A DNA stretch of 22,813 bases from Funneliformis mosseae. Taxonomy: Eukaryota; Glomeromycota; Glomeromycetes; Glomerales; Glomeraceae. Made by a program: the position numbers and the translations under genes. Position 1 is the stretch's first letter. Every line of letters begins with the position of its first letter. Shown piece by piece: positions 11,224-20,630 of this stretch. The notes under the pieces are model-generated. The model saw only the letters and a list, made by a program, of their open reading frames with translations, had not been told where the DNA came from and did not search any database. Location of the stretch: contig CAJVPP010001103.1 in NCBI GenBank assembly GCA_910592005.1, positions 1 to 22,813 of the forward strand. The letters are read 5' to 3'.

Positions 11224-11697
11224 TTTTATATTTGAAAATTGTTGGGAAAGAAAATTTTTTTCTAAATATTTATTTTATAATCCTATATATAGTAAGCTTC
11301 AAATAACCACAAATATTTTCGTGTAACGTCGACATATGACACCACAACAAATTTTACAAAGAATGTTTTTACTAGAAAATAAACATTTTTATGCCTCTTA
11401 TTTGAGATATCCATATAATTTCTTATTTGAAGAAATTTGACGTCCAACTTTCAGTCATACTCTCGAGTTGTTGGAACGCCTTTAAAGTTAAGTAAGTTGT
11501 TTAAATGTGAGAAGATTCTTAATTTTCACATTTTAATTGAAATCAATTGTTATTTGTAAAAATAATATATAATTCCATAAATTGTAAGTAAAAAAAATTA
11601 AGACCTGAAATATTAAATAAATAAGAGATTTATAAAAACTTTTTAATTAAATTTGTAAACTAAAAAAGTAAATTAGATTTAGTACGACGTTACTCGG

Positions 11698-11892
11698 TTG
11701 ACAAGGCGGCGTGACATTTCAGTTATTCCACTGGGAAAAGATAATAGTAAGCACGAAGACATAATGATTTCTGCGGAAGATTATTTGTTTGTGAAAGATC
11801 CCTTACAACTTAGGATGATGATGACTTGGATTATTATATTCGAAAAAAAAAATGTATTATACTTTTCCTATTATTTTATGAACGTAAAATAG
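11698..11892 (+). other. Possible coding fragment without start
   Basis: A 64-codon open frame begins at TTG, not ATG; its first ATG is at 11764. The first half (RRRDISVIPLGKDNSKHEDI, then AEDYLFVKDPLQLR) has a protein-like composition and lower AT than its surroundings. The end is read from an A-run and AT-rich DNA. There is no splice-consistent neighbour exon and no recognisable family. It may be one exon of a decayed gene or chance. Confidence 0.2.
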
Positions 11893-12437
11893 TCCAGTAA
11901 AATAAATGTTTTTTACGTTCTAGGTTAAACACTATTAAAAGATTGACTTTGATTATTGTCATGTAAATTTTTTGTATACAAATTTTACATAGCAAAAAAT
12001 TAAAACCCTAAAACTAACCTCCAAAACCTTCTCTTTGCCTGAAAATCTTATCGAATGAGCATACAAGATAAATAAAAAACATTATTTTGAATGATCAATG
12101 AAGGAACAAGTATTCTGAAACGATAATGTTTTCCTTAGAACCAAAATGCTAGCTTTTGAGGCTTAGAGAATTTAATACTTTATTTATTGATACTTATGTG
12201 ACCTTAATCAATTTATATATTAACTCGATGTACTGTACATCAATTTAAAGGTATACTTCAAGTATACACAAGTTAAATGAACTTCGTAATAAAAATTACT
12301 AATATATTAAATTTGTAAACATGTTTTTGCCAAAAAAAGAAACTGTCGAGGAAACCATATTCTTTGAAAAAAAAAAAAAAGAAATGAAGTGGTAATGTTT
12401 GTTCAAATTAAATTAAATCTGCACGATTTGAATTCTT

Positions 12438-12586
12438 AAAGATTAACGTTGAAAAACAAAGTTCTTTGTTAAAATGCTCATTTGATAAAATTCTTAAAAC
12501 AACGTTCAAAATGATTTACATAAGAACAACGAAAATCATTTTTGTAATTTTAAACATGGACGAATAACAACTAAACGTTAATCTTT
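12438..12586. repeat. Inverted-repeat pair, possible MITE relic
   Basis: AAAGATTAACGTT at 12438-12450 is the exact reverse complement of 12574-12586, bounding about 149 bp. Flanking bases extend the match imperfectly. The size and arrangement would suit a worn miniature inverted-repeat element, but no target-site duplication is evident and the inner sequence does not fold back convincingly. Confidence 0.25.
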
Positions 12587-13063
12587 TAAAAAGTAGGCTC
12601 ATTCAATAATTTTACGAATTTGGAAAAATAGGTATGAAACATTAACTTTTAATATTTATATCATATCTTTTCCAAACAATGAAAAATGGCCAATTTCTTT
12701 CTTTTTTCGTCTGTGACCAATTAATTTATATAAATAAATAGCTAAAAAAAAGTTATCACAAATTGCATTTATTACGAATCGGGGTGATTTATGTAATTTG
12801 TAAATCTGTAATCCTAATAGAAAAGCGTGTGCTTAATACAACAATGATTCAAAAAGTTCTTTATAAATTTCAATAAATTTAGACGAAATCATTTTTTTTT
12901 TTTTCTTTATTATTTTTATCCAATCCATTAATATATGTAAAAAAAAATTCATCATTGAATTTTCACTTTCCTTAATTGTCTTCTTAATTTGGATCGTATC
13001 GTATATAGTGTTAATAAAGTTATAGACATAAAAATAGCTCAGCCTATTTTAAAGTTAGAAAAA

Positions 13064-14917
13064 ATGTTAATGAAATTTGAAGTTTCTGGAGAACATCTGT
13101 TGAGATTTATTTTCATTGTTATATGCGCGAGCATCATTATAGGAGTCTCTGCAAACAAAATAAATATAGTATTTGGATTTATCAATATTAAAAATATAGA
13201 ACCGCTAATTTCCATGCAAATTAAGGATTTATCCAAGGATGGGATTCCGGTCTGGTCATCATTTGTATGCTCACCAAATATAACAAAATTAGAAGTAGAA
13301 TCATTAAAAAGAGGCGAATCGAATGGTGAATCAAAAGATAAAGCGACAATCCTATCACCAGAACATATTACAAAAACTTCAACAAATGCCTTAACATCTG
13401 GTGATTGGACCGAAAAACAAGAGGTTTGGCCTTGTTTTGTATTTAATCCAAGAAACATCCGGTTCTTTCCTGGTGAAGTTGATCAAATTATTTTAATAGC
13501 TTATAATGATAAAGAAATTATTAAAAGTAATCCAAACGGTATATTATTTGGTATATTTGATGAAGAAAGAAATATGTCTAGTGTTCAACCTTTTGCTGGT
13601 CCAATTCCTTCTGTAAACACTTTTACTTTCACAAGTAGCGTAAGACATAATTTATATGATGGTTTCCATTCTTCTTTCTTTGTTAATATGCAAAATATTG
13701 TTAGACAAGATGAACCTTTTGCTGAAAAAAAGATATTGACAAGATTTCTATATTCTCCGGATACATATTTAGTAAGTTATTTCACAACTATTTATTTTTT
13801 TTTTTTTTTTATATAGATCGCTGACTTTGGTCAATTTTCACATGTTTAGACAAATACTTATACGGAGAGAAGACCATATACTCTATACGGTAACTATCAA
13901 ACTTTTCTTATTGGACGAACGCATTATTCGTATTTACTAAAATTAAATTTAATTTAAATCCAGATCTTGTTTCCTCCGTTGGTGGTCTTATGACATTAAC
14001 TTCGGTGATCTGGTTTTTTTTGTTTGGGTAATACAATGTTTGGATTTATAATATAAAAATTTTTCTATTTAAATATTATGAATGATAGCTAATATTTGAA
14101 TTTGTTTAGGAGAGGCAAATACCGTTCATGGGGAATAGTCCAGCGATATTTGCTACATACTTCACCAAATGCGATGAGAAAAGATGATAGCGATCAATTA
14201 TTACCTATTTCTTACAAAGATAAAGACGTAGAGCGTCAAATGAGTAGCAACACACTTTTAGGTTCACCGAGTACAATAACCGGAAAACCGGTCTCTTCAT
14301 CACCTCCTCCTATAAGTGACAATACACACACAAATTCATTATATTATTTCTCAGCTACAGGAACTCCAGCACAACATGAATTTTCTCCACCACCGTTTCA
14401 TCCAATTTCAAGGTCAAAGAGTCTAAATAAAAAAATTGATGCTAGAATTAATCAGAAACTTTGGTTTGTTGAACAAACCTTAAGTCGTCATTACCTTTCT
14501 GGATTTAGATTACGTAATTATGATGTTGAACTGAAAAAATTTGGATTGGAAACGTATGAAGAAGAAGAAGAAGATGATGATGATGATGATGATGATTTAA
14601 TCCCGCCATCTATTCATCATAATTGGAAGCATTTCAATTTAGATGTCCGTTCTTTGGATCAGAATAGTCTTAAAAAAGGTCACACGTCTTCCAGTATAAG
14701 TTCTTTTAATCCAGAGGAATTCAGACCTCAATACCCAAATGTAACTGTACGCCAAAGTTCTCTTGAAGAGAAACCTATGAGAAGAAATAAAATAAATACT
14801 GAATCAACTGATATAGGTGATGGATATGTATCTGCATCAACACCATCATCATCTCACTTACCCAATATTCCTGTGCAATTACTACCTCGTAAAACAATCA
14901 CCATTATCACAAAGTAA
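13064..14917 (+). CDS. Two-pass membrane protein, unknown family, acidic cytoplasmic tail
   Basis: Four exons join in phase: 13064-13771, 13850-13889, 13964-14027 and 14110-14917 (539 residues). Introns are GT-AG. The first uses the acceptor at 13848-13849, because the earlier AG at 13815-13816 leads to a stop within ten codons. The open frame extends upstream to 12989, but MLMKFEV at 13064 is the first ATG. Residues 12-30 (LLRFIFIVICASIIIGVSA) form a first membrane anchor and about 251-271 (SSVGGLMTLTSVIWFFLFG) a second. The roughly 220 residues between them, probably extracellular or luminal, carry Cys in FVCSP and WPCFVF. The tail is rich in Ser and Pro (SSSPPPISDN), has basic patches, and has an acidic run EEEEEDDDDDDDD (421-433); it is probably cytoplasmic. 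The second membrane segment only appears once exons 2-4 are joined. I do not recognise the family; function is unknown. Confidence 0.8.
14558..14596 (+). repeat. Coding trinucleotide repeat (GAA)5(GAT)8
   Basis: Five GAA codons followed directly by eight GAT codons encode the Glu/Asp run in the tail of the membrane protein. Because each unit is a codon, length changes by slippage would alter the acidic run without shifting frame. Confidence 0.9.
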
Positions 14918-17109
14918 CGCTAATATTACTTTCATTGTTTAAGAGATCGGTATTAATAACGTACAATGATTTTTTTTTTACAAAAAAAAAAATACGAAAC
15001 AAAAATTTACGTGTTTTTTTTAATTTTCTTTAATCATTGTTAATCATTTTAATTAGTATTTAATATATGGGAACGCTACAAATAAAATCAATTTATAATT
15101 TAGTAATATCATATAAGAGTTAATCGGGTTCCAGGAGCCCTCCGACCAAAAAGAAGATATTTGCATTATATTATTTATTGTATTATATATGAAATTTATT
15201 TGATTAAATTTTTATTATTATTAACTCATTAGTAAACCAAGCAATTACCGACAAAACTTCTTAATTTTTGTGTAGCATCAGTCAAAAAATCTGAAATTAA
15301 AAAGATTTGACTCTTCCAACATTTTTATTAATTGAAAAATATAATAAAAACTTTATATTAACTGATTTAATGGGAAATTTGGGGTATTCATACCCTTCCA
15401 GAAAAAGTAATTTTTATAGTAAACTTTTTTTTTTAAAAAAAAAAAAAAAAAAGTGCTTTTAATTGAAATTTTTTGTTTTAATTATTATTTAATACGAAAA
15501 CAAATTTCTTTTAAAGTTGTTTATTAAAATTATTTTGATACTTCTAACAAATATTTAATTAAGTAAATAATATTTAGGATTCAAAACAGTGATTTAATAG
15601 CAAAATCTCATGTTACGAAGTTGGTGTAACACTGGGTTTAAATTTAATAATAAAATAAAATAAATATATAATAATTTTTAAATAAATAAACAATTTAAAA
15701 TCAATCATATGACTGAGTATTGAATCGACTCAATATTTAAATTTATTACTGTGGTATTTCTGGTATTTCTTAACCTCGGAACCCGATTTTAATAGCAAAG
15801 CTCATAATATGATTTTAATTGGGAGAGGTCGACTTTTTAAACATCTACAATTTTTGCTTATCAATTTTAACTGAATTTATGGAATTTTATTAAGAATAGA
15901 ATAAATGATTTCTGTCGGATCATTAAATTATCAGTTCGATATGATGAAATGCTAAAAAAAATAATGATTATAAATTCCTGGTATTCTAAGTGAATGATTC
16001 AAATTAATGTTTTGCTGATATTATTACATCGCTTTATAATTTAAAATCATTTAGTAAAAACTTGAAATTTTTTTAACAAAGTTTTCAAGGATTCAAGTTA
16101 TGAATTTTAGATTACAAATGGCGAAATATCATGTCCTCAAGTTATTAAGTAATTTGTAAAATCAACCCATTTAAGCAGTGATGTGCATTTATTCTAAAAT
16201 TAGATTGATTTTCTTTGAAATTTCGTTTTTCGTTAATTTACGTCTTTGATATTATCCAAAAGTTGCTAGCGGTAGTAAAGATATTGACAGAATAGCTCAG
16301 CCTATTTTAAATAGCTTCACATTTGATTAGGTCATTTAGAAGCTGAAAAATGTAAAAGTTTTGTTAAATAAGTAAAATTTTAAGAAAACCAAAAAAATAA
16401 ATATCGTGATCATATTTTGATTAAGGACAATTAAAAATTATAATGAAAATTTAAAGTTTCCTGTTGAGAATAATTTTCATTGTTGTACCGTCATATAATA
16501 AAAATCGAGTCGATCTGGCTTATGCGGAGCTTCAATGAACACCAACACAAAACAAATATATTTACATTCAGTTAATTCACACAGGACGTCTTACCTTTAC
16601 GCGATGAATTTGACCATGGTAATTATCACAAAAGTTAATATTTAAATTATAAAATTTTTGTTCAATTATAATTGAACGTGTCGCGGCACTTTAAAATATT
16701 GATTACTTAGGAATACGTAATTAATTGGAATTACGAACGAAATAATTTTTAACCGTAATACTAGCCGAAACTCATATAACTGACATAATGAAAGTGAGTT
16801 CATAATTAAATGACTAAATGGATATTGTTTAGAGCTTGAATTTAGAATCGAAAAGTTTCTTTTAAGCTTAGTAACATACAGATTCTACCATTGGTGTTCT
16901 CACAACTAAGAAAATGTGGACGAAAAATTCATCATAAACTCAAATCAAATATATCGTCTTTTAATGAAATTATTTTCTTTCTCAATAAAATGTTTAACTT
17001 AAATATAACTTAAAATTCCATTTAAAAAAAATTTATTAAACATTTTTTATTTCTTATGCTAAAATGGTATTTACTGTTAAAATGCGTTCTAAATCTATCT
17101 AATATTTAC
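14918..17109. other. Intergenic with weak repeats and a gene relic
   Basis: Besides the relic at 16255-16490, AATCGGGTTCC near 15122 recurs in inverse orientation near 15778-15788, about 650 bp apart. TTAATAGCAAA words followed by CTCAT recur near 15595 and 15791. On the minus strand, 15229-15290 could be a terminal exon (acceptor TTTCAG, then FLTDATQKLRSFVGNCLVY and a stop), but no upstream exon could be joined to it. No complete gene is supported. Confidence 0.4.
16255..16490 (+). pseudogene. Decayed copy of the 5' end of the membrane-protein gene
   Basis: Positions 16291-16311 match 13033-13053 base for base (21 nt, including AGCTCAGCCTATTTT), with weaker similarity just upstream (TAGTAAAGATATTGACA against TAATAAAGTTATAGACA). 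After about 130 unrelated bases, 16442-16487 (ATGAAAATTTAAAGTTTC, then CTGTTGAGA and TTTTCATTGTTGTA) matches the start of the coding region at 13069-13127, with small indels. The copy has lost the frame immediately and ends within the first membrane segment. It records a partial same-strand duplication about 3.2 kb downstream of the parent. Confidence 0.65.
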
Positions 17110-17520
17110 CTATTCTGACACCATAAATATCGTTCGATCGATGGCTGCATTCTTGTATGTAATCGAAATTGTCTTACCAATTAAAGCGGGAGCATTTCCA
17201 GATGCAATGAAGGTAAAAGGCTCAGTACCGGGCGGTTTGATTTTTATACCTTGCTCAGTGAAGGTTTCGGATTCATGACCAAGAAGAAATTTATAATTGT
17301 CAGGATTAACATCCGAGAATCCTTTCTTGAATTGTCCTGTAACACGGACTTTTCTTTTGTCAATTTGAGTTATCTTAATTTTTCCTTCGAGTTTTTCGAA
17401 TTTGGCGAGGACTGCGTATACTAAGGGAGATACGTACGAATATGTACGATAGAACACGAGTAGGGATAAGGTTACCAGAAAAGTGAAAATTGTACTTTTA
17501 AGCGCCATATTCGATAACAT
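17110..17520 (-). CDS. Small secreted protein, probable beta-rich domain
   Basis: Single-exon gene of 136 residues from the ATG at 17520, or 132 from the in-frame ATG at 17508 (MALKST), which places the hydrophobic signal better at the N-terminus. The signal TIFTFLVTLSLLVFY ends near TYS. The mature part alternates short hydrophobic strands with turns: GKIKITQIDKRKVRVTGQFK, KGFSDVNPDNYKFLL, IKIKPPGTEPFTF and GKTISITYKN. This resembles, from general knowledge, the TGQFxxGF...NPxxYxF pattern of small secreted proteins that are repeated in Rhizophagus genomes and sometimes compared with Cu/Zn superoxide dismutase-like folds. No metal-binding His cluster is visible. Its role is unknown; it could act in the wall, the apoplast or at a host interface. 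It stands alone with long AT-rich flanks. Confidence 0.8.
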   Translation of the reverse strand: MLSNMALKSTIFTFLVTLSLLVFYRTYSYVSPLVYAVLAKFEKLEGKIKITQIDKRKVRVTGQFKKGFSDVNPDNYKFLLGHESETFTEQGIKIKPPGTEPFTFIASGNAPALIGKTISITYKNAAIDRTIFMVSE

Positions 17521-18420
17521 TTTAAAATTATATTTTAGATGATTGTCAATTTATGGATTTTTTCCTCCAAAAAAATCTACCTTATTTGCCATATTTATAC
17601 AATTTTTTTTCTTATCGTTATCTTTCAAAAAATAAATTCAATAAACATTAAAACACTTTATATCTCACATGAATTTCTACAGATTCATTTTATTTATTAG
17701 TGAATGAGCACAATTAATTATGTGTGGAACTTTATTAATCACTTTTATCATGTACTCAAATTTACACAATATTTGTATCATGTTTCGGAAATGACGATCG
17801 CAATTGTTACATGAAATAAATTACACTTACATATTTGGCATTCTATTTTTAATCTTTTCCACTATAAAATAAAAAAAAAAAAAAATCGGAGGGAAGCGAA
17901 GGACATATTAATTAGTGGAAAATTACTTGTCACGTGAGATTTCCGTCTGATTGGATAAATCGATAATCAAAACAAGAATTAATAAAGTCATACACAAAAA
18001 TTAGCAAATCTTGCTAAACTATTAGATGTAGCTAATGAAAATTTCCTTCTTCTTTCAGGCTGAACAGATAGGCTATATGAAGTTTCTAACTGAAGTTAAA
18101 TGAAGTTCAATTCTTTGGGGTATTCTGATCAGAATTCTCGCTTGAGAAATCCATGTTTAAGTTCTGTTGCAATGAATAATGTGTCATATAAAGAATGGCG
18201 AAAGGTTCTATAAAGAAATTGGTTTTTATAAATACTGTAATTAATTGTGTAATTTGAAGAACTTATAGTTATTTTATATCTAAAGCTTTAATTAAAACAG
18301 AAATTTATGTGATAAGAATTTAAAAGAAGTCAAAATCATTTGAATTGGAATCAAATTTAGAAATAGTACAGTAATATATTGAGAGTAAAGAAGAGCTTAA
18401 GTGTAAAGCCTGTATATCTA
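17521..18420. other. Intergenic, promoter side of the secreted-protein gene
   Basis: CACGTG lies at 17931-17936, about 410 bp upstream of the secreted-protein start. On the plus strand, TTCTTTCAG at 18050-18058 is a good acceptor followed by AEQIGYMKFLTEVK and a stop at 18103. In another frame just before it, HTQKLANLAKLLDVANENFL reads open for about 25 codons. These may be traces of a decayed gene, but no joined model could be made. Confidence 0.35.
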
Positions 18421-18570
18421 TATATGGGTGAGTGCTGGAAAAAGGGACCAAATCAAAAATTTTCAAAATTTGTTCTTAAGTAAAATTCATCTCATCTGAC
18501 CCATAACTCTCATTATTTAAAAAAATAACTTTTTAATAATTTGGTCCCTTTTCTTAGCATTCACTCTATA
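18421..18570. mobile_element. MITE-like inverted-repeat element (about 150 bp)
   Basis: The left end, TATATGGGTGAGTGCTGGAA then AAAGGGACCAAATCA (18421-18455), pairs with the inverse of the right end at 18536-18570, which reads inward as TATAGAGTGAATGCTAAGAA then AAGGGACCAAATTA. The arms span about 35 bp at roughly 80% identity. The inside is non-coding and AT-rich. Both ends abut TATA, consistent with a TA target site as used by Tc1/mariner-type elements. With no transposase inside, it would be a non-autonomous copy. Confidence 0.75.
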
Positions 18571-19149
18571 GGTCAAATTAATGTGATACCAATTTCAAAA
18601 ATATTCAAATTGTTTACATTCTAATATGTAAAGAAAATAATAAACTTAACAAAAAAAATCTCTTTCATAAATTTTTTTAGGTAAATCTCTAATTTATGAT
18701 TAAGATTGTATACTTGATTCTCTTTTTTAAACTCAGTTGTATCTAAATATATAATGAGTTTATAACCTTAAAAATTTTTAATATTACAGATATCTGAAAT
18801 TCTTGAATTATTTTTGCAATTTATTGTCATAAAATTTAAAACTTATTTAATGATAAATTTAAAAACAAACTAATAATATATTATAATTAAGTTCTAAATG
18901 AAAAATAATATTATAAAAAGTTTTTATGTAGCTTTAATTCATTTTTTATTATAACTTGAAACTTAATAAAAAAAAATTAATTACATCTTAAGCAAAAGTT
19001 ATTCTATTATCAATTACCATGATTATATTAAAAAATATATATTCTATTAATAATAATCAAATTTTTTAAGTGCTATTGATATAGATAAATTAGTGATTAA
19101 ATAACAAAAAATATCTGATTTATTAAATAATTAATTATTAAATAATAAT

Positions 19150-19227
19150 AAATTACTTTATTATTAAATAGTATTAAATTGCTTTATTATTAAATAGTAT
19201 TAGATTACTTTATTAATAAAAATATTT
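19150..19227. repeat. 26-bp tandem repeat, three units
   Basis: Units at 19150-19175 and 19176-19201 differ by a single base (AAATTACTTT against AAATTGCTTT, then TATTAAATAGTATT). A third, diverged unit at 19202-19227 begins AGATTACTTTATTAATAAAA. It lies within the AT-rich island. Confidence 0.85.
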
Positions 19228-19399
19228 TATTTAATAAAATAATTTAAAATTTATATACCATCAAAATTATATCTAAAAACAGTCTATTTAAAATCTAAAA
19301 AAAATAAAAATAAAAACATTAGTTGATAAACTTTTCATTAAAAAAAGTAAAATAAAATTTATTTTATTTTCCTAACCTAAATAGAATTAAAAAACATTT

Positions 19400-19960
19400 T
19401 TTAATGTTTCATAAAAAAATTCAAAGTTAATTTATCTTTGAAATTACACTTAAAAATTCTTTGAACTTTATAAATAAAACATTAAAAAGTATTTTATCAA
19501 AAAAAGTTAATAAAAATATTATTTTTAAAATTACTATAAAATATATTACCTATAAGCTAAAAATAATTAAACAAAATGTTTTTAACATTTCATTAAAAAA
19601 AATATTAAAGAAAAATTTTGTAAAACTTACTATAAAAAAGTAAAAAAAAATGAAAATGTTAAAAATATTTTATTAAAAAAGATAATAAAATAAACTTTTT
19701 AAAAGTAAATACTTTTATAATTTGTTTAAAAATCCTTTTAAAAACCTATAAAATAAATGAAATATTAATTAATAACATTTGCTTAAAAAAGAATAAAATA
19801 ATTCAAAGTAATTTATCTTTAAAATTCTATAAAAATCTAAATCTCCTAAAAGTGCAAAAAAAGACAAAAATTAGAATCTTTATTTTAAAAATAACAAAAA
19901 ACTTAAAGATAAATACTTTTAAAATTCTATACATAAATCTACAAATTATATAAATAAATA
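19400..19960 (+). repeat. Degenerate tandem array, period roughly 100 bp
   Basis: A module recurs: an ACATT-like start, a short A-run, then AAAGTNAATTTATCTTTAAA-like sequence and AATTCTAT/AATTACTAT. Instances start near 19405, 19484, 19583, 19655, 19768 and 19850. The best-conserved part falls at 19701, 19804 and 19906, spaced about 102-103 bp. Units are diverged with indels. In one frame, part of the array reads as repeated Lys-rich segments (SLKKILKKNFVKLTIKK), so it may descend from a repetitive coding sequence. Confidence 0.45.
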
Positions 19961-20486
19961 TTAATTATATTGATTAATATTTTTATTCAACAAAAAAAAA
20001 TAAAAAAATTGAAAATATAATACCTTAGAAATGCTAACAAAATTCTATCTAAAAAAGCTACAAAAAAAAAACAAAAAGTATTTTCTTTATAAACTTTTAA
20101 AAAGTATAAACTATTTATATATTAAAAAAAAAACATATAATTATATATTTTTAAGCCTTTTCAAGTTTTAATCTGCAATTGCAACTTATAATATAATTTA
20201 TTAAAAAAATTTATAAAAAAAAATGATATAATAATTTATGTATAATATAATATTATATATCTTATTACTAAAGACTTTCTTTTTTATTACTGTAAGTTTT
20301 TCTAAAATATATTAGCATATTTGAAACTTAATATTTATGTTATTTTTCTTATCAGATAAGTTTCTAAATATTAATTTCCTTAATTCTGATTTTCTAAATA
20401 AATATTTTTTCAAGTTAATTTGATTATTTTTAAAAGATTAATTTTATTCATAAATAAATTATACAATATATCAAAATTTTACATTA

Positions 20487-20630
20487 GTTATTTTCTTAAA
20501 TACAATTTTATTTTTTAAATAATATTATCTTTCTTTTAAGCTCTTCATTTGTTTATTTCTAAAGTAATAACTTTTCTTATACCAATTTATTAATTTTTAC
20601 TTGTTGATTAATAATTAAATCATCATCATC
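20487..20630 (-). pseudogene. Possible decayed coiled-coil coding block
   Basis: On the minus strand one frame reads DDDDLIINQQVKINKLV, stop, EKLLL, stop, K, stop, TNEELKRKIILFKK, with later stops. Between the stops the spacing and composition look like a charged coiled coil. All stops are TAA or TAG, which a C-to-T change makes from Gln codons CAA and CAG. No start, domain or family can be named. In a region this AT-rich, chance cannot be excluded. Confidence 0.25.

Larger units (their letters stand above)
11224..13063. other. Intergenic between diverging loci
   Basis: This separates the minus-strand BTB-TLDc pseudogene from the plus-strand membrane-protein gene and should hold both promoters. 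It contains an open frame at 11698-11892, an 8-bp palindrome pair GTATACTT/AAGTATAC at 12251-12267, and an inverted-repeat pair at 12438 and 12586. Near 12365-12400, an A-run followed by GAAATGAAGTGGTAATG resembles the kinase leaders. Long T-tracts at 12892-12905 precede the membrane-protein gene. No complete gene was seen. Confidence 0.5.

Noticed and set aside
11990..12040. Telomere-like CCCTAA word
   Set aside because: A single copy, not a tandem array.
13039..13458. 139-codon minus ORF
   Set aside because: Antisense shadow of the membrane-protein gene, whose plus-strand frame has membrane segments and splice-consistent exons.
15229..15290. Possible terminal exon on minus strand
   Set aside because: Good acceptor and 19 sense codons, but no upstream exon could be joined in phase.
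18059..18103. Possible terminal exon AEQIGYMKFLTEVK on plus strand
   Set aside because: Strong acceptor, but the preceding open stretch is in another frame and ends at its own stop without a donor.
19461..19643. 60-codon Lys-rich plus ORF
   Set aside because: It begins at TTG and lies within a degenerate tandem array; composition alone explains it.
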